From positions 20,852,070 to 20,916,069 of the forward strand of contig NC_088314.1 in NCBI RefSeq assembly GCF_910592395.1: a stretch of DNA of 64,000 nucleotides. The letters are read 5' to 3'. Shown here piece by piece: positions 31,489 to 45,000 of this stretch (position 1 is its first letter; every line of letters starts with the position of its first letter). Origin of the DNA: Lineus longissimus (taxonomy: Eukaryota > Nemertea > Pilidiophora > Heteronemertea > Lineidae). The notes below the pieces were generated by a model. It saw only the letters and a program-made list of their open reading frames with translations. It was not told where the DNA came from and made no database searches. The position numbers were made by a program, and so were the translations under genes.

Positions 31489-34400
31489 TCAGTCCTCCTT
31501 TCTACCATGAAGATACTGTTTCATTTGATCCATGCACATGTTCTGTATCACATACGCCTTATGCATGTACATCTCCATTTGCTTATTAAACACCTCATCC
31601 TTCATCTTTTGTTCAAGGCGCTGGGCTTCTTGCATATGATACAAATAGTGCTGGTAATATGGGCTATTCTTGTAACAAGTGTAGTCATGGTGATTTTGAT
31701 GGTTGCCATAGCTACCATTATACCCAGAACCTTGATGATATTGGTTGCCATAGCTACCATTATACCCAGAACCTTGATGATATTGGTCGTCATAGCTACC
31801 AGTCTGATATTCAGGGTAACTGTATTGGTTGCCAAATTGGTTGTTATGGCAACCGTAGTCAGCAGCTGCTTGAGTCTGATAATGTCTTTGTTCCTCATGA
31901 AATTCATTAGGATCTTCACATCCTCTAGAATAGCCATCGCCATGCATACCAGAAAATGCACCTGAACTTTCCCAATTCTCTTTGAAATCACCATGGGAAT
32001 CACCATGGAAATCATGAAATATGTGTTCAGTTTGATTATAACACTCATTCCTCCTCTCAGATTTCTCTCGTGAGGTGGAGAATTTGGCTTTTGGACGCAC
32101 AGACAAGTCAACTGGTTCTGGACAAACATCTACATCAGCAGGCAAACCTACAAAGGGTTGCTCCTCAAAACTTTGCGGCAAATCTTCAATCAATTTTTCG
32201 ACATCTAAGTCAATTTCTGCAGCAGCAGACACCTCAGTATCGTGTCGTCTGGACCATGTCATATGCCGCTGCTCAACTTTTGAATGTCCCAGCCGGTAAC
32301 ATAGACCACCGACTTCATCTACAAAATCAGGTTCTCTCTCGGAGGAATCACACTCAGAATCTGACGAACTCTCATCATCAGAATCAGTGCTATCGGTGTC
32401 GTCTGTGTATTTTCCACCATCATCATCATCATCACCACTGCCATAATCCTCAGCCTCCTCACTATAAGATGCATCTTCCAAACACTCCATATTGTTCTTA
32501 GCCACTTGCGTTCTTTTTATTCTCAAGACCACACCATCCTGGACCACGAACACTTCATCACCATCAGCCTGTGAGGTATCAGCAGCTTTCATCAAAGTTC
32601 CAAACTCATTTTTCCTGCTGCCGATGTAACCAGATTCTGGAACTGAACCATCGGTTTTCGAGCAAGAAACACCAGATTTTGAATAGGAAACACTGCTTTT
32701 CAGATCAGTAACACTGCTTTTCTTGTCAGAGGGATAACTTTTTTGAAGATGAGAAACAAGGTCTGTCTTTTGCCCACAAACTTCACTGGACACAGAACCA
32801 GCTTTCTTCAATTCTGGCTCGCGACATTTTGTCGTCTGCACAAATTCAGGTGTCTGCTCATTCTCGACGGTCTTTGCATCCTCCTCGGTAATTGGTTCAA
32901 ATGTTCCCATGATAATCGCCAAAGTACCTGCCATGCCTCTCATCTTCTTCTCTTCAGAAGGGGGTCGTCTTATCCTTGTAGGCCTCATTGGGTGACTCTG
33001 GACTATTTCACCTAGAGCACTCTCTGTGACAACTGTTGACGTAACAGAACTACTTTCTTTAACAGGAGCCATGACTGAATCATGGAGGTGCTTCTGTGCT
33101 CCAGTGGATTCAGCTGGCAGTTGATCTTTATCCCTTGATGAAGCAGAGAGTTCAACATCCAAATTTCTATCATTGACTGGAGTCGCAGCATCTTTGTTCA
33201 CAGATTTGAGCAAGCCATCATTATCAATCCTTGGGACTGAATGTCGTAAAACTTCTCCTACACCACTGAGAATGGCTTTCTGATCCTGATGGAACTGATT
33301 CAGTAAACAAGTCACCTCTCTCAACGTAACATCCTCATCACCCTGGCTCAGCGCCAGAGCTTCAGAAGAAGACACAGTTCTACCTATTTTCAAATCGGCG
33401 TTGTTAGAATTGAACTTGAGAAAATCTTCTTTAGCTTTGGTAAAGTTATAGTACGCGTTGTTCCTCTGCTTTTCTATTTGATCAGAGGCATAAGTTGTAA
33501 AATATCTAGAGATGGTTTCCAGAACTGACAAAGCACAACTTTCTTCTTTCCTTTCCAATGGTTGAACGACAGCTGGTTTGATAACTTCACTTTCATGACC
33601 ATTCTCCTTTTTGATGGAATCAGCAGTTCCCCGCACTGGTTTCTTGTCAAGCTTTTTAGAACCCTGCTGAACATTTGGTGCGAGGATTTCCTTGTTTCCT
33701 TTAGCTGACTCAGAAGCTTTGGTAGGGTCACAACTGCCTGCAATTCCAACTGCAGAACTATTGACTAATTTGGAAACAAATTCAACGCCTAGTTTCTCTT
33801 CTAGACGGGAGAGTTTGTCAACGGTTTCCTGCCTCGCAGGTTTGCTACCAAACAGTGAAGCCTGGTTACCAGATAGATGCTTACTAACCGTTTTGTCAGA
33901 GATAGGCACACCTGACTTGGACACTTTGGTAGCAGACTTGGAAGACTGAGCTGCAGGCTTAGACCAAGCGAACTGGTCACTAAACTTAGACGAACGGGCA
34001 CTAGACTTAGTGGAATGGGCACTAGACTTAGTGGAACGGGCACCAGACTTAGTGGAACAAGCACCGAACACTGAACTTCCAACCCCAAACTCTGGAATTT
34101 CAACCTGTTCACTCATATCAAAATCGAGATCACAGTATGACCTCAGTTCTCGAGACGAATGAGCAACAGTTTTTCCTGTTTCTTTCTTTCCCGATTTTTT
34201 CTTTTTGTCCACACGATCACCATTTTGTGACAAACCATTTGATTTCCTCTTAGTGGTTATCTGGTCTTCCTTCCCATCGGCTAATCCACTCTCCACAGTC
34301 ACATCCTCATCTTTCACTGAATGTTCAGTCATCTTGTTAGAAGTCATGTCCTCATTATCAGAAATACTCATCAGTTTTTCAAATGCTACTCCATCTGCCA

Positions 34401-37400
34401 CTCTCGCCTCTACACCCGTTTGAGCAGTGCTATACCAAGCCTCACTGTTGTTTGGGAAGAGAACTAGTTCATCTCTCCTGTCCACGATCTCCTTCAGAGT
34501 CTCTCGCCCATTTAAAGTAACACTGTCGGCTTCCTTTCTAAGAAGAGCAGAATCATTCTCTGACCTGAAGTCACCTTCCACGATTTTGTGATGTCTGTTC
34601 ATCGAACTCTCAACACTAGATTCAACGTTTTCTGTTCCTGTGGTTTGTTTCCTCAGATCTACATTCTCAACACGATTAGTTTCCCCGTTGATCACTTCTC
34701 CACCGTCTACAGCACTGCCATTCTCGGCTTGCCTTACGATATGTTCATTGGTCTTTTTCTCAGTAGTTATTACCAAAACTGCATCACCATTCATACGTCC
34801 GTCCGTAGGCCCTGTGACAAGTTGTACCTTGGTGTGTTTCTCAGACGTCTGCTCTCTTTTAGACTTGTCCTTTGGTACTGTGATTAGTTGTTCAGTGGTC
34901 ACCATGTCATCCAGGCACACATGTCCAACAGGCTGCGTCAGGTTCAAAGAAATTGGGTCTGGAAATGAATAGAATATTATCAAAATATAGCGAGTACCCT
35001 CCACAAATAGACTACCACAAGATACGACAAAATAAATCCACATTTCAGGCTCTGGTATATTTACCTGTGCAGGCCAGTATCCACCAAACATGACTCGGCA
35101 GAGCATCATGGATATTTCAATTGTATCACGAAGACTCAAGTTGAGCATGTGTTGATTTTAGCCAATTCTGATGTGGTTGATTTTAGATTTTTGAACTCGT
35201 AATAAGTAATCATTGGGAAATTATCCATCAATTCATTCAGAAATCATCGGTCAAATCAATGATAGGCCTCAATTCAAACATGATTTGCCAAGCAGATGAA
35301 GAAGGCCTGAATGGGCTCACCTGGAAGAGGCTTGATAACGGTGTGACACTTCTCCTGAATGTCCTGCAGCCTGGTTGATTCCTTGCCCTTCACCACTAAT
35401 GATACGGCAGCCCCGTATGCCCCGAATCGACCTGCTCGTCCAATCCGGTGGAGGTAGGTCTCATGATCCAATGGGAGGTCAAGGTTCACCACCAGGTCAA
35501 TCTTGTCGGCATCAATGCCTCGGGATGTCTGGAAGAATACGAAATATTCATCACCGAACTTGCAATGGCATATGAATGTTTTGTGGTACATCTTGGTACG
35601 TACAGGGTCTACCCATGGCCCACATAGTGACCAGTGATCCTGGCACTCAATAACATTTATAATGAAGACCCCATGGTAGGGAAAGACCATCATAAACTCT
35701 GTAATCTGACTGCCACAAGTCCTCCCGCATGACGTCATTTGAAATAAACAATGATGACACAACATCATGAGCTGTTGGCATTGTCTTTATGATGTTTGCA
35801 CGACGTTGAAAAGGAAGACGACTTGCTGTTCCATCAACAAGGAGACATCTGTGTCATACAATACACTCACCAGATCAGTGGAAATCAGCACGCGACACTC
35901 ATATTTCTTCAGTTTCTCCATGGCTTTCATGCGTAGCTTCTGGTCCTGGCTGCCTGCTATAAATGCTGATGGCCAACCTTTGGAGTTCAATAAGTCGCTC
36001 AGGTTTTCAGCGCTGAAATTTATTTAAAAACATTTGGAGTTAGAGTCAGACAAGACAATTACTTTGCCAAAAAGTAAATTATGATAAGTGGGTGAATCCA
36101 TTTTAGACTTTCTTGCTGCAGCACCAACTGCCCGTGGAGTGGACTATTGATGAAGTATTGACACAGCATCAAACAGAGAGCAAAGTCCCCAAGTCAGAAT
36201 GGGCAGAACTCTCGTCCAAATTTGTGATTTAGGAGATGATACTAACAAGCATATTCAATGAAACCCTAAATACTTACGCAACCTGAAGATTTGAGAAAAC
36301 CAGGCACTGTTGGAAAGTGATGGAGGAGAGCAGAGCAATCAGACTTTTACTCTTTTCTTCAAACGCCTTCTGGGCTAACGGTTGAAACGGCAGCTCCTGA
36401 TAGAATTGTTTAATCCCTGGAAAGGGAAGGCAATAAAATTTGATTCCGAGGACACGTCAAAAATAGCAAAAAAATACCTACTGTCATTTTCTGGTAAGAT
36501 GATTGCAAAGCCAATCGACTTGTGATTAGTCCTTGGCACCTGAAGCCCCGATGAGACTGAACCAAGACAACCTATTGATCTGCGGTCTTGTGGGTTTCCT
36601 GGCCAAAGTTCAATCACTTATGCGTTCTGCTCCCCAGATATCGAACTTGGGTGGCATCAAATGTTTTTGGAAATTGACAGAGTTAAATGCTGCTTTATCA
36701 AGAATCATCCCCTCTTCAAACTTCTGAATACACACACATACCGAGTAGTGCAGGATCCAAAGTGTTGAGTCGGACAAATGTCGGATTCCTCATGTAAGCG
36801 GTCAGATGATTGGCAAGGTATTCTGGGTAAGTTGCCGACAGTGCGACCATCTGCTTGTTGTCCGGGAGTGTGGAATATATCCAGCTAAAGTAGAGAAAGC
36901 GAGACAATTAGAACATCTTCCTAGTGTCACTTTGGCCCAGGAATGACTTCCTAACCCAAAGAGGAATTGCGGGTTCTTATACAGACAAGGATGTGCTAAA
37001 GACAGATAAGTCAAGCCAACTTTGATTTTATCTTCAGGGCCTGGGACTTCTTAGAACACATGAAGACATGGTGTTTTCCCAACGATGACTATGGTAACTT
37101 ACTTGATTTGTTCCTGGAAACCGTCCTCCAACAGCTTGTCAGCTTCATCGAGGACAAACAATCGGATGGAATCAGTCGTTAGGATGCTCTCTTCTATCAA
37201 CTGTTTCACACGCCCTGTGGAAAGGATGACAATCAATGACACATTTCGTGCGGATTCATTTGCTCAGCAGTCTCCGAGAGGTACTTTAAGTGATTTAAAT
37301 GAGGACAAGATGCCCTACTCCGGCCACTGATGAAAGAGAGTAATAAACAGGCATGTTAACCTAATGAAATTTACCGGGTGTTCCAACGGCAATGTGACAC

Positions 37401-38801
37401 TTCTTCACGCACTCTTTATCTTGTGACAGAGGCAAGCCTCCGATGAATGAATGGCACATTAACCCCATCACCTTCTGACCGATTGTGAGGATGACATCTT
37501 GGATCTGCAGAGCAATCTCTCTCGTCGGGGCGAGGACAAGAACCTGGGGCAAAGCAAAGGAGAATTGTATCATTTTGACTTTATGGTAGCAAATGTTAGA
37601 TTTTGAGAAATGTGTTTGAAAAGTTTTCACTTTGGCGACAAGAAGCGTTTGGCTGACGTCTCTCGACGCCAAAGTTGGCGGCCAGTGGATCCCGGTCAGA
37701 GCACACCTGCCTAGAATTGGCGTCCAGTAGCGTTTTTTCCGCCACTTTAACCCATCCTAGGTTATGCAGCGTGAAATCATGTGACATCAAGACGCAAGCT
37801 GATTGGCCATAGCCTCGCCGCCGACGCCAACTTTGGCGTCGAGAGGCGTCAGCCGAACGCTTCTTGTCGCCAAAGTTGGCGGCTAGTGTGCTGTGGGCTT
37901 AAGGACTGCCATTCCCAAATTAAATGAGTGTTGTTAAATGCAAACTAAAAACCCCTCAACCTTTCTATTATTATTACAAATACAGAACCTCCCTTAGCGG
38001 ACACCTCTTTATTACGGACACTAATTTTGGTCCCAAATTGGGTGTTTCCGTTCAATTTAACCTCTCTAATCAGGACACCTCTCTATCAAGGATAGCACTT
38101 GTCAGTCTCGAAGGTGTCCTTAGTAGAGAGGTTCTACTGTACTTTACCTGTACGCTGCAACTTTCTACCAGCAGTCCTTCCAATGCAATTACTGTGAAGA
38201 CACATGTTTTTCCAGTGCCGGATTTTGCTTGCACAATGAGGTCTGAAATATTAGAAAATAAGCCTTATAAAAGTTCCAATCAAATACCGATAGTATATAC
38301 ATGTTCAAGATAATGAACCAATTGTTGAATGCAAAATTACACTTCTTCTAGACATTTCTCGGCCTTAATCATGGTAAAAAATATTACGGTGACTTCAAAA
38401 GAGGCATTTGCCCCTTGGCCCTCCCCACCCTCCCTAACTACCTACACACCCCTACCCCTGGTCCTGTGCTGTTGTTATGCGCAGCCCCACTGCTGCTGGT
38501 AGTGGTAAGTGGTGGCCAGCAGTAAGTTGACTGGCATATAACTTACAAGAAACTAACCTAATCCACAACGTCCAAGTGGAATCGCCTTGAGTTGAATGGG
38601 TGAAGGATTTCTGAACCCGGCTTCTGACAGACCTTGCAAAACTGATGGAGAGAGAAATAAGCCAGCAAAATCAAGGTTTTCACCAATTAAAATGTCATCA
38701 GTCCGTCGTTTATCATCAAAACTGTGGGCAATTTTTGGTTTATTCATTGGGGGCCCTTCCTCCTTTTCTTCCTCGACCATGCATGCCATGTCGACGATCA
38801 T
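31489..38801 (-). CDS. DDX20: DDX20 / Gemin3 DEAD-box helicase (9 exons), extended C-terminus
   Basis: Exons in transcript order: 38558-38801, 38148-38242, 37375-37543, 37103-37214, 36742-36884, 36278-36416, 35871-36012, 35321-35528, 31489-34958. They total 4722 nt, or 1573 residues (human 824). DDX20 is the RNA helicase of the SMN complex (snRNP assembly). All core motifs are present: Q motif [20 protein letters not shown]; motif I AKSGTGKT (87-94); APTRE (118-122); DEAD (192-195); SAT (223-225); TSRGID (349-354); HRIGRAGR (375-382). The last exon alone encodes about 1155 residues: S/T/K repeats ([10 protein letters not shown]) near 715-745, an acidic D/S tract near 1254-1294, and a Y/G/Q/N-rich prion-like stretch near 1457-1505 with two [14 protein letters not shown]-type repeats. 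The final 50 residues ([17 protein letters not shown]) resemble the human C-terminus. Intron 2 holds two MITEs. The ATG at 38801 is the first in frame after an upstream stop; Met5 and Met8 are alternatives. Confidence 0.96.
37630..37905. mobile_element. Foldback element in DDX20 intron 2
   Basis: TTTGGCGACAAGAAGCGTTT...CGACGCCAAAGTTGGCGG (37632-37682) is the near-perfect reverse complement of 37819-37877. The outer right end continues through GGCTAGTGTGCTGTGGGCTT, which has no left counterpart. This is a non-autonomous inverted-repeat element, borders approximate. Confidence 0.7.
37983..38139. mobile_element. Pogo/Tigger-like MITE, TA target site
   Basis: The left end TA-CAGAACCTCCCTTAGCGG and the right end ...CTACTAAGGACACC in inverse, ending TTCTACTG-TA, are inverted copies of CAGTAGAACCTCTC. 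TA lies on both sides. The CAG terminus and TA duplication are typical of pogo/Tigger elements. It sits in DDX20 intron 2 with its right border only a few bases from the exon 2 donor (exon ends at 38148). Confidence 0.7.
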
Positions 38802-39044
38802 GTTGTTGATCGAGGCCAGAGCAATCTTGACACTAGAGGCGCTGATTTCGTTTCGGAGCGAAACGACTGGGGCGAAAAGGTTAGGGAGCGAAACGACCGG
38901 ATACCGTTACTGTTGGAAAGTCACATGATTTCAACATGGTTTCACATGATTTCAACATGGTTGACGTTCTGATGAAAACAATCACATTATTTCAACATGT
39001 TTGACGTTCTATGATGAAAACAATGCTTTTTCAGTTTGTGAATT
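38802..39044. promoter_or_regulatory. Bidirectional promoter, DDX20 / membrane-protein gene
   Basis: Only 243 bp separate the two divergent ATGs. The region holds a direct repeat (38948-38982 and 38988-39024) with shared blocks ATTTCAACATG, TTGACGTTCT and ATGAAAACAAT, giving two TTGACGT half-CRE words. It also holds two copies of GAGCGAAACGAC (38856 and 38886). No TATA box seen. Confidence 0.6.
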
Positions 39045-42000
39045 ATGGATGAATCGTCAGCAACGTCTAGCTTTGACAATGACATAGCAGCAGGACCTCC
39101 ACCTACAGTTACAACTGTGGTTGGAAAGGTAAAAAAAAGCACTTTCAGTTTCACTTTGAACACTCAAAAGAGATTCCCGTTGCGTTAATGTTGGTGAGAA
39201 GATGAAGGAGAGTCGACGTGTCAAGGTATGGACATACGAGGAAATCTCAGAAAAGTCAGAAAAGTCATTTTTCATCAATAAAGATAGAAGAAACATCTTT
39301 GAATATGAACCAAGGATATTTGCACTCGCAAAAATAGGCTATAAAACTCTCCCCACGGATTGGACGTGTCTTGTCTAATGAAGCCAAGCTGAGGGTGGTG
39401 ACTCGGTCCCTAGGTCACAGAAGATGGCACTATCCTCAGAAATGGCTTCTGTCCATAGAACCATTGAGGGGGGGGGGCAAAGTGGACCTTGTTTCACTGG
39501 CGAGTGAGGCCCTTGAACAGGTGAGTACAAGGTGCCGCCATATTGAACGCTTGGACAGCACCTGGGTGGGTTTACAGTAGGGGACAGTGCTTATGACAGA
39601 TTCTGCTGGTGCCACCATATAGAACGCCTGGACAGCTCCTGGGTGGGTTTACAGTGGACAGCTCCTGGGTGGGTTTACAGTGGGGGCCTCTACATATTCA
39701 TTGAACCATTTACAAAATATATAAATAACTTAAATGAGTCTATTTTCTTATTAAATAATACATTTTTTACTTCATTATTTACATCATACATTTTACATTT
39801 TATAAACAAGAAAAAACAGGTACAAAAAAGCGATTGCCTTTGCAGGCCATGACCATAAACTCACACTTTTTATGAGAGATGAATGTTTTAAACCTTTCAA
39901 GCCCTGTGCTAAATGACACAGCATGATCACCGAGCATCGGTTTACGTTCAAAGAGTTAAAATCTGATATAAACCTTTCCCAATGAAACCGAACAACTGGG
40001 TCCAAGTTCGAGTGAGAAGGTTGTATTTCAGCTTGGCCATGGTTACCCCCCGAGTGTGTCATCTTCCTGGAGATAAAGACCAGTGAGTGTCTAACCTTAG
40101 ATACGTTGCGCCTACACCTACTAAACTCGCTGGTCTCCATCCTATCACTAACGGCTACACTAGAAGTGGCTACGGATGACGGCACTAACTGCCAGTCATG
40201 AAATAAACTGCTATCAGAACCTTGTAGGCCTAACCCACCTCTAATCTAGCCAAAATGACCAACATGTACCACTAAAGGAAAAAAACTGTAAATTCAAAAA
40301 GATATCGTGACAAAAATATTAAAAAACAACTGAAATTGATAGAAGATTTATATGCCTAGACGGGGCTAAGGAAGATGACACTGTATTGAATGATAAATTT
40401 ACCGATTGACTTTAGCAGCTAATTTAATTCAAATAGTACACAGACTATTTGAGAACGGGAAAGGGGTCCCAAGAGCATTCAGGCTTGAAAGGTTTAAATT
40501 ACATTAGTTTCAAAGGTACAAAACACACTGTTCCACAGTGCAAGATTATTGTGCGCTATTGCATTGTCAAATACATACAGGTGATCTACATACAGGTGAT
40601 CTTCAAACATGTTGATAAATCACAATTTTGAACAAACATTTTGCCTAACAAATTGTAGTCTCCCTGACGGAAGTGATCTGAATTCTGACACTCGCTTGTA
40701 GTTTTCAGCGTATCCTGATCAGGGCTTGTTGTACCTTTAAAATATTAGAATGAGAATGACACAATCAATTCATAACAGAATCCTCAGCAAGACTTGGCAG
40801 GAAATCTCCTCTGTACATTCTTGTTGATTCCTCCTTTCGATGTTCTTGAATGTATAGGTGGCGGAGCAAAAAGGCATCTTACTTCAATCACATAATCAAT
40901 CGATGGCATCGAAAATAACCAGACTGTGCATCATTCAGTGTCCAAGCTGATCCAAGGATCGAGGCACCTACCTTGACCTATCTCAACTACAATCATTCAT
41001 AGTCATCCCCAAGTCCTTGAAAATCCAAGATCTGCAACCTGTCGTCTCCAAACTTGTATTCCTGTAGACTTCTTGAACCTTAAAAATATGAGAATCTGAA
41101 ATCATGCAATTATACCGATCACTAGCAAGATATCTTAAATCTCGCTGATAAATCCGATGCCTAGCAAGATGTCTTAAATCTCACTGAAAAATATCTGACC
41201 CTTAGCAAGTTATGTTAAAACTTGCTGAAAAATACAGGATCGTGAGACCTACCTTGACCTACCTCAACTACAATCATTCGTAGTCATCCCCAAGTCCATG
41301 AAAATCCAAGATCTGCAACCTGTCCTCTCCAAGCTTGTTTTCCTGTAGACTTCTTGAACCTTAAAAATATGAGAATCTGAAATCATGCAATTATACCGAT
41401 CACTGGCAAGATATCTTAAATCTCGCTGATAAATCCGATGCCTAGCAAGATGTCTTAAATCTCACTGAAAAATCTCTGACCCTTAGCAAGTTATGTTAAA
41501 ACTTGCTGAAAAATACAGGATCGATACACCTACCTTGACCTATCTCAACTAGAATCATTCATAGTCATCCCCAAGTCCATGAAAATCCAAGATCTGCAAC
41601 CTGTCGTCTCCAAACTTGTATTCCTGTAGACTTCTTGAACCTTAAAAATATGAGAATCTGAAATCATGCAATTATACCGATCAATAGCAAGGTGTCTTAA
41701 AACTCACAGAAAAATCTTTGATTCATAGCAGCAAATATTTCATCATGTGATACAGTCGGGGTTATTTCATAATGTGCCAGGTGGATGCAGGTAGGAAGTT
41801 CATGCAAGGTAAAGGCAATTATAGTGCTTGGCAGGTCAGGAGAGTTAAGTTGGGAAGAGGGGCAGTGCAGTCAGTGCGGGCAGTTATGGTGGTGAGGGAG
41901 AATGATATAACCCTGACAGTACCAAACATGAAACAGTTGCAAAGATAAGAGAATAAAAAATATCTCTTTAAAAAGTATCTTTTCTGATTTCAAAGAAAGC

Positions 42001-45000
42001 ATTATGCACAGTGGTTGACACTTTGTAATCTGTGAATCTGTCGGCACAAACCTGTGCTCTGGGTAAACTCCATGCTCAAAGATCTCACGTTGGGCTTGGC
42101 TGTCTTCCTTGAGTGTGCAAGTGGGGCCATCGGCATTCAACGATTCAATAGGCTCTGAAAATATGCTGAAAGATGCAACATGATTACTTAAACAGGGCTA
42201 GAGCATAAACTGGTCTGATCAGAGAGATTGCAGCTTAGTATCAAGTGCCAGACGCTGGTACCACAGTCTGCTCTATTAGAGGACGATTAAAAGCTTACTT
42301 CTCACCTACTCTTGAAACCAACACAATGTCTGTGCTCATTAAGATACTCAAGGCTCCGAGATCTCAGTTATCTTGCCTTTGTGGACTAGGTTGGCCATCG
42401 GCATTCAATGATCCATGGCAATCAAAATATCTGAAATAATGCTGAAAGCTGCAACATGATTAACTGAACCAGGACTGAAGCATTTTTTTTTCTGAACAGA
42501 GAGACGGAGGAAACACAGTCGACTCACTATCTGCACTATTACTAGAGAACTACTCTGGACTCTTGGGTCTTTGCGAGATTAGTTTTCTCTGCAACCCGAG
42601 ACGGAATGATGAGCATCTCATGTTCAACTTGCTTTCATTTCGCAGTCAGTTTATTAGTTACCACTGTATGCCTTAGAGGGGGCAGAATGGTACTGTTCAG
42701 ACAAGAAGTCTCTCCAACAGCCACAAGTATCTCTTCAAAAACGTCTCAGCAACACGTTCGACCCAGGTAATCTGTCAGCTGGCTGACGAGTAGGTTGGGA
42801 ATTGTGTGTGATCAGTTCTCTCAAAGACACCCGAGACAAGGATCAAAATCTTGTGTTTAATGGCGAACAAATGCTTGCCCTTTCCGAAGACACCCTTTCA
42901 GGAATCTTGCTCCCACGGGGGTGACTGGCTCTTCCACCCTTCCCCCGCTCTCCCCCTGCGGACATATCATTAGATAAAGCCAGGTCCTTGAGATCGCGGT
43001 GGAGTGTCAACAAAAGTTGCAAGCAGATGCCAGGGAGACCACTATCTAGTGGTTGCCAAAAGTTTTTGATTGATTGATTTATAACATCATTTGAAATTGT
43101 ATTTTACGTGGTATCAAGAGAACACTGATAAGTCAACATCAAGTTCTTAATCAAGTTCTTGATTTCAGTGTTAACTGACCACAAAAGCTTTACAGGGTCG
43201 TTCAAACAACTTGTTCAGACAAGAAGTCCGGTGACCAGATTTGGCCGGTTTCTTCAGTGTGATCACTGCCGGCCAAGGCGCGGTCAAAAGTGTTGCACTA
43301 AACATGTAGGATGAATCAGTACATCAAGTACCTGAACTGTTCGAAACTGAGAGTCAAAGAAAAAGATCGCCAAGAAACTACATCAACATTTCGGGCATGC
43401 ATCAGCAGAAAAGTTTAAGAAACTGAAGTCTGATTCTTGGCTCAAAGATATACTGATGATGTGACATCACATCATGTGGGTCTTTGAAAGATTAGTTTTC
43501 TCTGCATCTGTTCTGATCATTTGGAAAGTGGAAAGAAATTGTACTTGCCCAACTTAGAGTAGCTCACATCAAAGTTGACCTGCCTCGAGTCTTGGCCTGC
43601 GGAAAAATCCAGAAGAAACTCATTCAAAGAGAAAAATGGGAACAGAAATATTCAACTGTTGAAAGGTTCAAGAATCTCCTGCTGAATAAGCTGAACAGGT
43701 CAACTTCAAATTTAGTTCTTCAAATTTCGATTCCTCAAATTTAGATAAATTTGATCAAGTTGTTCAGGAAAAATGAGACACAAATTTCCACACTTACTTC
43801 AGTCCAAAGGCAAACCAGCACTGATTCAAAATGCACAGGGCAGTCAGAACTGGTTCTGCTAATTAAGTCATGTGACCCAAACCTCCTTTTCATTAATCCA
43901 GTCTAATCCCTTGTCCATTGTCCCGGTGTCAAGCCTGCCATGCTACTGCTTCAATTCTGGTTCTCACAATACCTTTCTTTAACAGCTTTGATCAAGTATT
44001 ATGGATGATTGGATTAGTTTGGTTAAAGGGGGAATGTCAAGATAATGATGAGTCAGTACCTTTATTATTGGGTATTCCACTTGCATACATGATTTGGGAA
44101 TTTGAATTTATCGAATCTTTATAGAACCCCAAGGTTATTACAACAAGAGGCCCAAGTGCCTGGCGCTCAGCCCCAAGGTCCTATTCACCATTGGATGCAG
44201 CACGCTGCATGAGCAGTGCAGATTTGTGCTGTTCTAGCCTGACTAGACATGCTCACACTCAGTGCTGCTCCATTTTCAATTGTCCTTTCAGAGAAGAAAC
44301 TGGAATTCTAAATGTTCCTTAAGAAATGTAGCGAGGTCTAAAGGAGAAACCTGTTAAAAATAACTTATTCTATTGTACATATCGTTTTAGGTGCGCCCAT
44401 TTGCCAGCCTCCGGAAAGTTGAGAAACTCTTTCTCCTGGTTTCAGCCATTAACATATTAGCGACGATTGGACTGACCATAGAACGACTTGTTGTCATAAT
44501 TGCCGTCGAAAAGAATCCTGACACTCCCGATTTGACCTTTGCGATCTTGTTGTTGATCAATTCAGGTCAGCAGTAGGTTCCATTCATTCTGAAGGTTAAA
44601 CTCTGAACCTGCATGTAGAGAAAATAGAGAATTGGTATTGACAATTGGCCTTCATAATCAGGACACCTCTCCTTCATAATCAGGACACCTCTCAATTTTG
44701 GACAGCACTTGTCAGTCTCAAAGTTACCTCAAAAGAGAGGTTCTACTGTACTTGTTGTTTTGCATTATGATTTCAAGTATGGTGTGTAAAAACAGCTTTT
44801 TAAATTATGATCATCTTCTTTTTAGCTTTTTGTACTTTCTATGTGATACATGGTGTTCTGAGAGAAAGACGTTTTGAGATCTTGGCGTATGTTGCTGCCA
44901 TCTTGGTTGTGCTCGGCTACTGTGTCATAGAGTATATTGTGAATGCTGAAGGGAGGAATAAGGTGAAACTGGTAAGCAATTGTTCATTCTCCATGCAGAT

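Noticed and set aside
31507-32501. Plus-strand frames opposite the DDX20 last exon
   Set aside because: They are antisense shadows of the Y/G/Q/N- and D/S-rich coding sequence; the minus-strand frame is supported by helicase exons and a human-like C-terminus.
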